DNA from: Nematopogon swammerdamellus
Taxonomy: Eukaryota; Arthropoda; Insecta; Lepidoptera; Adelidae
DNA length: 64,000 bases
Direction: 5' to 3'
Assembly (NCBI GenBank): GCA_946902875.1
Contig: OX336348.1
Span: 15,835,741 to 15,899,740, forward strand
Part shown: positions 40,630 through 51,537 of the stretch, one piece after another
Layout of the letters: each line of letters starts with the position of its first letter
How positions within the stretch are numbered: the first letter of the stretch is position 1
The notes under the pieces: generated by a model
Seen by the model: only the letters and a program-made list of their open reading frames with translations
Database searches by the model: none
What the model was told of the DNA's origin: nothing
Made by a program: the position numbers and the translations under genes

Positions 40630-41049
40630 TCACACTGCTAAGGTCCTCAAAGAATGAGGTCGAAGGTTAGGGGAGCGATATAGGCACGCATAAATTCTAA
40701 CCACATGTGGTAGATTCACACGGACCCATATCACGGGGAAGCGGGAGTCTTCAACATGGCTAAGTCTCTTGACGGAGACGTCAGATCGACCATACAAGCA
40801 GACACCGCTCTTGGGTATAAAATGTTGGAATAGAGTGTACCCAGGAATGTTGACGTCGGTGGAGTCCGCAGGCTGGCAGATTTGAGTCTCCGTCAAGAAC
40901 AGTAAATGTGGTTTTGCCGACTCCAGGTGATGGGAGACGGCAACCAAGTTTGTGCGGAGACCTCGAATGTTGGCGAGGTCAACGCGGAAAAGTTTTGGGG
41001 GATTGTTACAACCCGCAGTGGAACGTTTTATTTTATTTTTTCGTGACAT
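40630..41049 (-). pseudogene. LINE apurinic-type endonuclease, N-terminal part
   Basis: From an ATG: a basic start, then FRVDLANIRGLRTNL, HLLFLTETQI with the catalytic Glu, GVCLYGRSDV and IYACLYRSP. These are the first motifs of the exonuclease-endonuclease-phosphatase fold that nicks target DNA in Jockey/CR1-type LINEs. The frame is lost near 40,630 and the last part of the domain (SDH) resumes in the next fragment. No ORF1 is visible upstream. Confidence 0.65.
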
Positions 41050-41744
41050 GATGTTTTATGAGGATTGTAATTAAGTGGCGTAGAGGAAAGAACAGATCGG
41101 ATGTGCAGTTACGGCGTCGCACAATCACGTGGGCTTGACTATACGACACTCGCGGAGCACGGAAGGGCCCCCAGACCCCTGCCTCAGGTTATCAGCGGTA
41201 ACCACCACCCCCCCCCCCCCGTGTACCACGGACCGCTGAGACCATCAGCAGACTATTCGCCGGTTGGCCCGGGGCAGCCTCCTCGCGATGGTTAGTCGCG
41301 GGGTTCGGGCCCCCTACTGACGCGACTAGGGCTAAGCTAGTCTCGGCGGGCAGGCTGCGGTACCCTGTTTCTCTGGGTCTCCCTGACCTCCGCGACTCCC
41401 GGACAGTAGCTGTGTGCTCAGAAAAGTGAGTGAGCACAGCATCCACGACTCCGACCCGCCGATCCTCTACGCAAGTCCACCTGACCGGCTAGGTGTCGGC
41501 TGACCTCCAAGTGCAGCAAGCTGCATCAGGAGCGTTTACACAAACACCTTGTGGTACCCACCCGGACGACACGGTGGAAGACCTGTCTACCACAATTATT
41601 TTGTTGTTCATTTGGCACCACCCAGGAGGCACGTGTGACTTAAGGACCTTAAGGTGTCACGGACGCGAACAACGCTACCCCCCACATGGCATGGCATGGC
41701 TTCGCAACCCCCGCATACGCGCGGTCAAAGAAAGTAAGTAATTG

Positions 41745-42720
41745 AGGGCGAGGCCGAAGGCCGAGCTGCGTACAGCAAGACTATAAACCTTCTTGAAGAA
41801 AGTAAGTCACTGAGGGCGACGCCGAAGGCCGAACTGCGTTCAGGAAGACGATCACCTTTTCGAAGAAGTAAGCAACAGAGAGCGAGGCCGAAGGCCGAGC
41901 TGCGTTCAGGAAGACCATAAAAATTCTCGAAGAAAGCAAGTAACTAAGGGCGAGGCCGAAGGCCGACCTTGCGTTCAGGAAGACTATAACCCTTCTCGAG
42001 GAAATTAAGTAATTGAGGGCGAGGCCGAAGGCCGAGCTGCGTTCAGGAAGACGATAAACCTACTCAAAGAAAGTAAGTAATTGAGGGCGAGGCCGAAGGC
42101 CAAGCTGCGTACAGCAAGACTATAAACCTTCTTGAAGAAAGTAAGTCACTGAGGGCGAGGCCGTAGGCCGAGCTGCGTTCAGGAAGACTATAACCTTTTC
42201 GAAGAAGTAAGTAACAGAGGGCGAGGCCGAAGGCCGAGCTGCACTCAGGAAGACCATAAACCTTCTCGAAGAAATTAAGTAATTGAGGGCGAGGCCGAAG
42301 GCCGAGCTTCGTTCAGGAAGACCGGAAAACCGTCTTGAAGAAAGTAAGTAACTATCGCCCATAGTTACTTACTGTCATCGAGAAGGTTTAGTGTCTTCCA
42401 GAATATAGCTTGACCTTCGGCCACGCCCTTAGTTACTTACTTTCTTCGAGAAGGATTATAGTCTTCCTGAACGCAGCTCGACCTTAGGCCTCGCCCTCAG
42501 TTACTAACTTTCTTCGAGAACTTGTTCGAGAAGGTTGAAGGTTTTCCTGAACGCAGCTCGGCCTTCGGCCTCGCCCTTTGTTGCTTATTTTCTTCGAAAA
42601 GGTTTAACCTCTTCCTGAACGCAGCTCGGCCTTCGGCCTCGCCTTTAGTATGTTACTTACTTTCTTTGAGAATGTTTATGGTTTTTATCTGAATCCAGTT
42701 CGCCCTCCGGTCCCGGCCTA
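41745..42720. repeat. 70-bp minisatellite in inverted arrangement
   Basis: About nine direct units (41,745-42,350) with GGGCGAGGCCGAAGGCCGAG are followed by about five inverted units (42,365-42,720) with CTCGGCCTTCGGCCTCGCC. The turning point is AGTAAGTAACTAT-CGCCC-ATAGTTACTTACT at 42,345-42,375. Units are 66-72 bp. Confidence 0.85.
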
Positions 42721-44097
42721 AATTACTTAGTTTCATCTTTTGAGATACGAATTTCACGCGAGCGAATCCGCGGGAAAAAGCTATCGATATTAAAATAAGA
42801 AAATTCAATTAAAATAAATCAAATACTTTAAATACCTACCTAACTAAGTAAAATACTCCACATATTAGCATAACCGGAACTGAATTTTAGTTAGCCTATC
42901 CTTTGTCTCGTATAGCTAAATGTACGCGTAGTAATTTTAATCGAATTTAGATGATCGGCTTTAATTTTATGGAGGAAATTCATACAAACATATTCGCCTC
43001 GTCCCGCTGCCCCCCGCTGATAGAAGCGCAGCGCTTCTCTCAAGACATTCTCATCGTCGTAACTTTTAAACTATTTGTCCAAATTACTTAGTGTAACAGC
43101 CAAAGTTTAACTACTTTAAATACCAGAAGCGATAAAAGTATGTATTTTGATAAGAATTAATTCAAAACTATAAAATGTGCATTGTAAATACAGTATCCAA
43201 TTTAAATGTATTTTTGGTTCACTATTTTGGCTATAGTGGCTTCCACATAAAAGGTAGATATATGCTGTCCCTGACTTTTTTTTAGGACTATTTTAGAGAA
43301 ACAACCTCACCATACACTTCGTGTAACTCTAACGGTTTATGCAGCGCACGCCGATATAGCTCTCAGAAGGCAGGATTTTATCCGACTTACTTGATATTTA
43401 TCGATATTTGGGCAAATTTGCACGATGTCTTTATAAATTATAGCCTTTTTGATGTATAAGCTATAGTACTGTAAAGGCTCATCAAAATCTGTTCAGTAGT
43501 TTTTGCGTGAAAGAGGAATATAGTGCGGCTGCTCGGTTCGCTGTTGAGTTTATAGGCCGCGCCTCCCCCGCGCCGCCGCCGCGCCGCTAACTGCCGCTCG
43601 CTCGGTAAATACCTATGTATAGTACTAAGGCGCGCGGATTGAACATATCGGTTTGTATGGGAGCCACATCTTAGCGTAACCGGAACTGAATTTTATGTAG
43701 CCTATTATCCTGTGTCCCATATAGTTAAATGTGCTTGTACAAAGTTTCATCGAATTTGGATGATCGGTTTAAGAGTTATGGCGGAACATACATACATACG
43801 TACATATATACATACAGAAAAGATTTCTAGAAATCGTCAATTTAGCTTTAGTATCATACATAGAGGCTACAAACTCAATATTTCCTAAAACAAAGTAACT
43901 TACTCCATGACCACCCCTTACAGATTTATTATTAGTATTGATTGATATTGATTGATATTGATTAGACGAAAGCGAAGCAGTGCGGTTACGGGCCCCTCGG
44001 CACGTGAACAAGGTTCACTTGACCACTTTTTTTAAAACAGTTTTAAAGAAGCCAGTTAAAAAAGTAACCAATAGCTATGTGAGTTGAGGTATACATG
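42721..44097. other. Non-coding, partial dispersed repeats
   Basis: No gene. GCGAGCGAATCCGCGGGAAA at 42,758 resembles a common lepidopteran repeat end. 42,860-42,990 and 43,665-43,790 are diverged copies of one repeat (CCGGAACTGAATTTTA). (CATA)n-like tract at 43,786-43,815 and ATTGATATTG repeats at 43,936-43,962. Confidence 0.45.
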
Positions 44098-44643
44098 AAA
44101 AAAAATTTGTAAAAAAACTTTTAAGTTAAACGGTTTTATTAAAAAAAAACTAGAAAAAAAACATCAGCTGTACAAAAAACTAGAAAATAATAGGGGCACC
44201 GGCCTGGGCCTTCTTAAGATTTTACGTCTGGGTAAGAAATCGTGCAATACTAGCGTGCTGTCTTCTCATGTCGGATGCCAAAGGGCACATTGTGTCGCTG
44301 CGTCAGTGGAATAAGTAATAAATTGAGACTTTTAACAGAATAATATAAAAACGTGGGGTGTATAATATAATAACATGCGCCCCACGTTTTTATATTAGTC
44401 TGTTAAAAGTCTCAATTTATTACTTATTCCACTGACGCAGCGACACAATGTGCCCTTTGGCATCCGACATGAGAAGACAGCACGCTAGTATTGCACGATT
44501 TCTTACCCAGACGTAAAATCTTAAGAAGGCCCAGGCCGATGCCCCTATTATTTTCTAGTTTTTTGTACAGCTGATGTTTTTTTTCTAGTTTTTTTTTAAT
44601 AAAACCGTTTAACTTAAAAGTTTTTTTACAATTTTTTTTTATT
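44098..44643. repeat. Near-perfect palindrome, about 260-bp arms
   Basis: Arms 44,098-44,358 and 44,379-44,643 with a 20-bp loop. Homologous to 26,981-27,533. Sites that differ between the two copies mostly agree between the two arms of each copy. Confidence 0.9.
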
Positions 44644-44723
44644 TACTCGTTTTTAGTTTGATTTTTGGCCCGTATCATTCATTACGCAAACTCATCCTTT
44701 CCAACTCTCTCATTGCATCTTTG

Positions 44724-45040
44724 TTACTTCTTACCCGTCAATTTCTCACAATCAAGCTCCTCAATATATAGCCCTTCTAAAGACTTTACGCGACTCAATG
44801 CAACATACGCTTGACCCTCCTCAAATAGTCTGGAGCCCAAATACACGACAGCATGGTCAACAGGTCTGCCCTGCATTTTATGGACGGTGGAGGCCCATGA
44901 CAAAATTATCGGTAACATCCGTCTCTCAGCTGTTCCATAATTAAACTTTGCTGGAAACTGTATGGCTTTAGGATGGATAAGGTGTACGCCGTCCCTTTCA
45001 AAATCAATTTGAACAGATGGTATGTCTGTTTCATACATTT
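44724..45040 (-). pseudogene. Pif1-like helicase C-terminus fused to minisatellite
   Basis: The frame 44,724-45,134 carries [35 protein letters not shown] (a change within the conserved QGSTVD motif) and [17 protein letters not shown]. The end LTGKK is retained, as in copy 1. It shares the RTQ junction to minisatellite residues with copy 2. No ATPase motifs. Confidence 0.7.
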
Positions 45041-45044
45041 GCGT

Positions 45045-47505
45045 TCGACAAGTATGGGACACTCGTCCAAACAAACCAAATGAGTCCAAACTCGAGAGGG
45101 TTACTAGTAATGGTTGAAGAGTTCCACTGTACACCTCCTGACGCCATCATCAGACCCTCGTCACCAAGTGTATTGGGAGAAGTATGGGACACTCGTCCAA
45201 ACAACCAAATGAGCCCAAACGCGGGGGGGTTACTAGTAACGGTTGAAGAGTTCCACTGTACACCTCCTGACTCCTACGTCAGACCCTCGTCACCAAGTGT
45301 ATTGGTAGAAGTATGGGACACTCGTCCAAACCAACCAAATGAGCCCAAACTCGAGGGGGTTACTAGTAACGGTTGAAGAGTTTTACTGTACACCTCCTGA
45401 CTCCATCATCAGACCCTCGTCACCAATTGTATTGGTAGAAGCATGGGACACTCGTCCAAACCAACCAAATGAGCCCAAACTCGAGGGGGTTACTAGTAAC
45501 GGTTGAAGAGTTCTACTGTCCACCTCCTGACTCCATCATCAGACCCTCGTCACCAAGTGTATTGGTAGAAGTATAAGACACTCGTTCAAACAAACCAAAT
45601 GAGCCCAAACTCGAGGGGGTTACTAGTAACGGTTGAAGAGTTCCATTGTATACCTCCTGACTCCATCATCAGACCCTCGTCACCAAGTGTATTGGTAGAA
45701 GTATGGGACACTCGTCCAAACCAACCAAACGAGCCCAAACTCGAGGGGGTTACTAGTAACGGTTGAAGGGTTCCACTGTCCACCTCCTGACTCCATCATC
45801 AGACCCTCGTCACCAAGTGTATTGGGAGAAGTATGGGACACTCGTCCAAACCAACCAAATGTGCCCAAACTCGAGGGGTTTACTAGTAACGGTTGAAGAG
45901 TTCCACTGTCCACCTCCTGACTCCATCATCAGACCCTCGTCACCAATTGTATTGGTAGAAGTATGGGACACTCGTCCAAACAAACCAAATGAGCCCAAAC
46001 TCGAGGGGGTTACTAGTAACGGTTGAAGAGTTCCACTGTAGACCTCCTGACTTCATCATCAGACCCTCGTCACCAAGTGTATTGGTAGAAGTATGGGACA
46101 CTCGTCCAAACCAACCATATGAGCTCAAACTCGAGGGGGTTACTAGTAACGGTTGAAGAGTTCCACTGTACACCTCCTGACACCATCATAAGACCCTCGT
46201 CACCAAGTATATTAGTAGAAGTATGGGACACTCGTCCAAACCAACCAAATGAGCCCAAACTCGAGGGGGTTACTAGTAACGGTTGAAGATTTCCACTGTA
46301 TACCTCCTGACTCCATCATCAGACCCTCGTCACCAAATGTATTGGTAGAAGTATGGGACACTCGTCCAAACCAACCATATGAGCCCAAATTCGAGGGGGT
46401 TACTAGTAACGGTTGAAGAGCTCCACTGTACACCTCCTGACTCCATCAACAGACCCTCGTCACCAGTTGTATTGGTAGAAGTATGGGACACTCGTCCAAA
46501 CCAACCAAATGAGCCCAAACTCGAGGGGGTTACTAGTAACGGTTGAAGAGTTCCACTGTCCACCTCCTGACTCCATCATTAGACCCTCGTCACCAAGTGT
46601 ATTGGTAGAAGTATGGGACACTTGTCCAAACCAACCAAATGAGCCCAAACTCGAGGGGGTTACTAGTAACGGTTGAAGAGTTCCACTGTACACCTCCTGA
46701 CTCCATCATCCGACCCTCGTCACCAAGTGTATTGGTAAAAGTATGGGACACTCGTCCAAACAAACCAAATGAGCCCAAACTCGAGGGGGTTACTAGTAAC
46801 GGTTGAAGAGTTCCACTGTAGACCTCCTGACTTCATCATCAGACCCTCGTCACCAAGTGTATTGGTAGAAGTATGGAACACTCGTCCAAACCAACCATAT
46901 GAGCTCAAACTCGAGGGGGTTACTAGTAACGGTTGAAGAGTTCCACTGTACACCTCCTGACACCATCATAAGACCCTCGTCACCAAGTATATTAGTAGAA
47001 GTATGGGACACTCGTCCAAACCAACCAAATGAGCTCAAACTCGAGGGGGTTACTAGTAACGGTTGAAGAGTTCCACTGTCCACCTCCTGACTCCATCATC
47101 AGACCCTCGTCACCAAGTGTATTGGTACAAGTATAGGACACTCGTCCAAACAAACCAAATGAGCCCAAACTCGAGGGGGTTACTAGTAACGGTTGAAGAG
47201 TTCCACTGTACACCTCCTGAGTCCATCATCAGACCCTCGTCACCAAGTGTATTGGTAGAAGTATGAGACACTCGTCCAAACCAACCGTATGAGCCCAAAC
47301 TCGAGGGGGTTACTAGTAACGGTTGAAGAGTTCCACTGTCCACCTCCTGACTCCATCATCAGACCCTCGTCACCAAGTGTATTGGTAGAAGTATTGGACA
47401 CTCGTCCAAACCAACCAAATGTGCCCAAACTCGAGGGGGTTACTAGTAACGATTGAAGAGTTCCACTGTCCACCTCCTGACTCCATCATCAGACCCTCGT
47501 TACCA
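45045..47505. repeat. 130-bp minisatellite, about 19 units
   Basis: Units of 130 bp (one of 129 near 45,200). Most carry GTTACTAGTAAC. Blocks of several units are repeated: 45,960-46,220 and 46,740-47,000 share CTTCATCATC, GAGCTCAAAC and ACCATCATAAG variants, showing higher-order duplication. Confidence 0.9.
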
Positions 47506-47665
47506 AGTTGAAATGATCATAATATTGTATTGTCACGAGAACTCAATGTGTGTGCAAAGTTTCATAAAAAGGTTCAGTAGAAGTAGTTGAAAAAGTTGTC
47601 GCAAGATTTCAAACAAAGATAGAAACAAACAAATATACGGAGTCAAGCTAAATAAAACCGTTTAA

Positions 47666-48082
47666 TAATAAAAATGAAATCAAATTGTATTAAACTTACT
47701 CATTTTCCTGGTTGCAATTGTCTCTAGCCTGTCCCCTGCAAGAGTACTGCAATAGATAGAAGACCGGAAACCTTTGGCCTAACAAACTGTTTGCAATATC
47801 TTACCGGATGATTATATAATTATTATGTCAAAAAACCGAAACAGCCATAAATCTAAATAATTGAATAAAAATACTTACCCATCATTTCCATTGTTTACTG
47901 AATTACTCGGTGCAACGTCATCATCACCGACGTTGTGTTTTAGCGTGTGTTTCGCTCTAATAAAATATTACAATACATTACCTATACATACTTTATTCAT
48001 ACCTACCCGTCGACCCTGTTTTCAACCATGCGTAGACTCTCTGATACCACAACAGGTACAACCGTGATATTAACTAAGGGAT
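47666..48082. other. No feature recognised
   Basis: AT-rich. No gene or clear repeat. Confidence 0.35.
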
Positions 48083-48329
48083 ATGACTCCCTTCCTATAT
48101 TACTAGGTGGTAGGGTTTAACCCGCCCGGGTTGGTACCACCGCACTGAAAGAAAGATCAGTCGAGGAAACAGCTATGTAAATAGTTTGTGTTTTTTTTCC
48201 AGTTCAGTGTAGCCGGCACGATCGAAGGGAAGCACTGACGTGGCACCAAGTTCACCCACTGTTATGGGCTGACATCACGGATGTTGTAGGTGATGTAGCC
48301 AACCGTGTCAGTTTCGATAAAAAAAAAAA
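48083..48329 (+). mobile_element. 5'-truncated SINE
   Basis: Starts in CCCTTCCTATATTACTAGGT and shares TAGGGTTTAACCCGCCCGGG, GTAGCCGGCACGATCGAAGG and GCCAACCGTGTCAGTTTCG plus an A tail with the SINE at 14,430-14,834. The head is missing. Confidence 0.75.
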
Positions 48330-49140
48330 TTACCCGAAAGGTCCTTGCGTAAAATTAGGCTCAGTGTCTAATAGAGATAATTCATGTCATTGTAAAGGGT
48401 CCTGTTCGTACTTAAATGTTTACTTAAGTTACCGAGTTTTTCATTGCAGAAAAAATTATAAGCACGTAATTAGGTATCACAGAAAAGGTTAATGTTAATA
48501 CTACAAATTAGCACTATTTGTGCTTTTAATATACTTTTGCGCAGGTAAACAATAATTCAACCGAATATCGATATATGAAAAACTTTTGTAAATTTTTTTT
48601 TTACCATTTTTGTACCTAGAATTAATAAAAGGCGTCATACATTTTTGTCCATGGTCCTTTGTCAATAACTTCTTTTTTATGGGAAGCACGACATATGGCG
48701 CACGCCAGACTAACGCATAAGTGTAGTCTGATGGCGCCCACGGGCATACGGATATTTACGGGGCTGCGAATACCATGTCGGCCGCACCTTCACATTATGT
48801 TTGAAGGACCCCAGACTGAACATGCAAAGGATGCAGGTGGGAGTACTTTTCAGAATATTTCCTTTAAAGTATAGGTATTCCGAACAAAAATTATTTTGCA
48901 TAAATTGCTAAATTTTTTATTTATTGTGCACTTTTTCGGTGTATCAATTCTTTTTTTGTGTTTTATATCACACATAATATATATTACACCATGTTAAGAA
49001 AGCATGGCGGCGACGACGCGACTGTTGGATTCACCCTGTGTATTTATTAAAATAACAGCGAGTGATTTATGTGCATTGCAACATATACTACGCGAGCGGA
49101 CGTCGCGGGGCATACCGTGCCATTTGTGATTAAACTGATG
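48330..49140. other. No feature recognised
   Basis: AT-rich with a moderately GC segment at 48,680-48,850. Frames there have no recognisable content. Confidence 0.35.
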
Positions 49141-49142
49141 GC

Positions 49143-49239
49143 GAAATTCACAAAAGCAAACGTAAGCTTCATGGCTCAATGATATATGCTTTGCTTTTCA
49201 ATCCAGTGACGTGGGTTCGAATCTCACTTTTGCGAATTT
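49143..49239 (+). ncRNA. tRNA-like fragment
   Basis: A-box-like TGGCTCAATGATAT (49,172) and B box GGTTCGAATCT (49,214), closed by an inverted repeat AAATTCACAAAAG / CTTTTGCGAATTT with one mismatch. It is longer than a tRNA and has no clear anticodon arm. It directly abuts a LINE end, so it may be a SINE head or the target of that LINE. Confidence 0.35.
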
Positions 49240-49242
49240 GCT

Positions 49243-49573
49243 GTTTAACGCGATTCCGCCGTCCCCATTCCACCTCCGCACCACGCGTACTGGGCAGGGG
49301 ATGCACCCCTACTCAATCGACCTACCACGGATGCGCACCAACCGGTTCTGTAGATCTTTTATTCACAGAATCGGGAAAATGTGGAACGCACTCCCTGCCC
49401 ATCTATTTCCTCCCAAGTACAACCTGGGGTTCTTCAAAAGGGGCGTGAAAAGGCTCCTGTCAGGCCGGCATGGCATTCGCAATCCCCGTGCATCACAGAA
49501 TGTCCATGGGCATCGTTAGACACCTACTTGTAGTTGAAACGATGCCACATGTCGCGCTATCAAAAAAAAAAAA
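49243..49573 (+). mobile_element. LINE 3' end, Jockey-like
   Basis: A strongly 5'-truncated insertion: C-terminal coding end, short 3' UTR, and an A tail at 49,562-49,573. Confidence 0.6.
49250..49519 (+). pseudogene. LINE RT C-terminal tail
   Basis: The frame 49,211-49,519 reads SFIHRIGKMWNALPAHLFPP and NLGFFKRGVKRLLSG, the typical end of Jockey/CR1-type polyproteins (a W-N-x-L-P motif followed by F-K-x2-V-x2-L). No polymerase motif is present. The residues before about 49,250 are from the tRNA-like neighbour. Confidence 0.6.
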
Positions 49574-50471
49574 TTCTTTTTCTTTTGTTTTTTAATATTT
49601 ATTATGTATTATTAGCAAATTAAAAATAGGTTTGGGTTCTTTTACAGCCACATAAAAACTTAATTTTCCATAGAATTGTTAGGGCAAAAAAAACTTGATT
49701 TAGGATTTTTTTATTATAAACCACACGAAATCTAAATTTTTTGAAGTACTTCGACACAAAAACTTTATTTTCGGGAATACTTCAGCGTAAGTAAACCCAG
49801 CCCACGTTCGCGTACGCCAATATGCCAATGAAATCAAACATAAAGAGCGCGAAATGTTCCCATAGTAAAGTTTCCTTATATGCATCGGGGTAAGCAGAGT
49901 AATCGGTGTTGTGCTGCAAGTGCTCTTGTAAATTACAGCACAACACCGACCACCACGTTTAGCAAAGTATTCGGACAAGATAACTATCAAGCAGCAAGTA
50001 AGGCAAGAAGACCTACCCGCTGCATGACTCGGTGGAAGGACCGTTCCAAGGTGAGAGGTGGCTATCCTGTCGCCCTTTAGCACGGCATCTTGTCCTTATC
50101 CCTTAGTCGTCTTTTACGACATGCGCGGGGAGAGATGCAGTGGTACCGGCCCCACACGGTTCAAAATTGTCTACACACTCTTTGATTGTCCTATACAAAA
50201 AAAATTACCTAAACAAGCCAGGATGGTTCATTTTCCACTAACGTTTTCTTGTGTACGTCTTCCTTAAAAATAATATAATGCTGTAGGGGCAAAAATAAAT
50301 ATTTCTTATTTCTTAATTTGTAAGTCTTCTTGTTACCCATTATTTTTATTTTCAAATTAGCGTGCGAAACAATATAAACGAATGACTTGTCATGTGCAGT
50401 GTGTCAAATTTGCGGATACGTCCGGCCGGAAGACACCCGCTCCGGTCGGCATCTGCCAACAGACTGACTAA
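49574..50471. other. Non-coding, repeat fragment at 50.08-50.16 kb
   Basis: No gene. TTAGTCGTCTTTTACGACAT at 50,105 resembles a widespread lepidopteran retroelement piece. A 127-codon minus-strand frame at 49,700-50,083 has no recognisable domain. Confidence 0.35.
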
Positions 50472-50477
50472 ACTGCC

Positions 50478-51259
50478 CAGTGTGACCAGATTAAATTTTA
50501 CGAAAATACCGTTGCCACCTTGAAAAAATACTAAAATATACTTTCTATGACAGGTCAAATATACCAATCAAAATACCGATTTTCATAAAATGTTATATAC
50601 ATCATCATCATTAAAAATGTTCGAATTTTACTTCAACATTATTTTCGAAGGATTATTTATACAACATCCTGCATCTTTAATCCCTTGCTTTGTTTTTAAA
50701 AGTCCTGATACATTTTTATTGTCTGTCTGTTTCTTTGCTCGGTTTTTATTAAATTTTTCTGTGAGAATATGCGCTTGCATGCAGCAATCGACACGGGTAT
50801 ACATAACAAGGATTTACTAAACTAGCTATATTTTTTTATTTTAAAGTGCCATCACTGTTAGAAATTTTTCCAACTTCCACCCAAAATTGCTCACAAGAAA
50901 GGGGTGAGCCAGTACTTGAGGATTGTAAAAAAGACTTACTTTGCGATCAAGTTTTAGGGCTCTATAATCTATAAACGATAACAAAGGATCGGAAACCTAC
51001 CTGTGTTGCTCTATGGACCACACAAAGTGAAACAATTTTGGGGAAATTCCCTCCCATAATGTCGATGTTCGCGACAGAAGATAGAAGCGAAGTTCGTGGG
51101 GACGATTGCGTCCAGAGTGTTTACAATGAAAATGTAATTTTATGCTAAATATACCAAAAAATACTAACTTTCAGTAATATACCTATAAAAATACTGATGG
51201 TAAAAAAAATCGTCAAAATATACTGAAAAAGTATTAAAATACTGAATCTGGTCACACTG
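50478..51259. mobile_element. hAT-like non-autonomous element, 6-bp target duplication
   Basis: TIRs CAGTGTGACCAGATT at 50,478 and its exact complement ending at 51,259. Flanked by ACTGCC at 50,472-50,477 and 51,260-51,265. Subterminal AAAATAC words are frequent. No transposase. CAGTG ends suggest hAT, although hAT normally duplicates 8 bp. Confidence 0.8.
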
Positions 51260-51265
51260 ACTGCC

Positions 51266-51537
51266 GTAGCAGCTAGTAATATAAACCAATTATAGCATGC
51301 GGCGATACGGGTCAAGCTTAGCACGCTTTCTACTGCACAAATGAGAGCGCTTAAAATTGGATTTTTTCCCCAGTTTTCCTTAAATTTATCGAAAAGTAAA
51401 TGCTTTATCGAAGAACTACAAGATACGATTTCTAGATTAATATATCTTTCCAATCATGTAAAAAAATATGACAGTTCTCTCTCAAAATTCTGAGATCTCG
51501 CTTTTAAAAGATTTTTGGGTAAAGCTTTGCTATTTTT
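51266..51537. other. No feature recognised
   Basis: AT-rich spacer between two mobile elements. Confidence 0.35.

Larger units (their letters stand above)
39557..41745 (-). mobile_element. LINE 5' half (endonuclease and RT start), 3'-truncated
   Basis: On the minus strand: GC-rich leader (41,745-41,050), endonuclease (41,049-40,630), linker and RT start (40,573-39,557), then loss of homology inside the RT near 39,570. 3' truncation is unusual for LINEs and implies later rearrangement or deletion. Confidence 0.65.
44098..47665 (-). mobile_element. Helitron/Helentron-like element, copy 3
   Basis: Same order as copy 2: palindrome (44,098-44,643), helicase C-terminus (44,724-45,040, minus), 130-bp array (45,045-47,505), terminal block to AATAAAACCGTTTAA at 47,665. 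This is the longest of the three because of the larger array. Confidence 0.65.

Noticed and set aside
45017..47473. Many similar open frames of about 77 codons on both strands in the 130-bp arrays (also 8.5-9.1 and 27.9-29.1 kb)
   Set aside because: They repeat with the minisatellite unit and shift frame each 130 bp. No start context or domain. They are by-products of the repeat.
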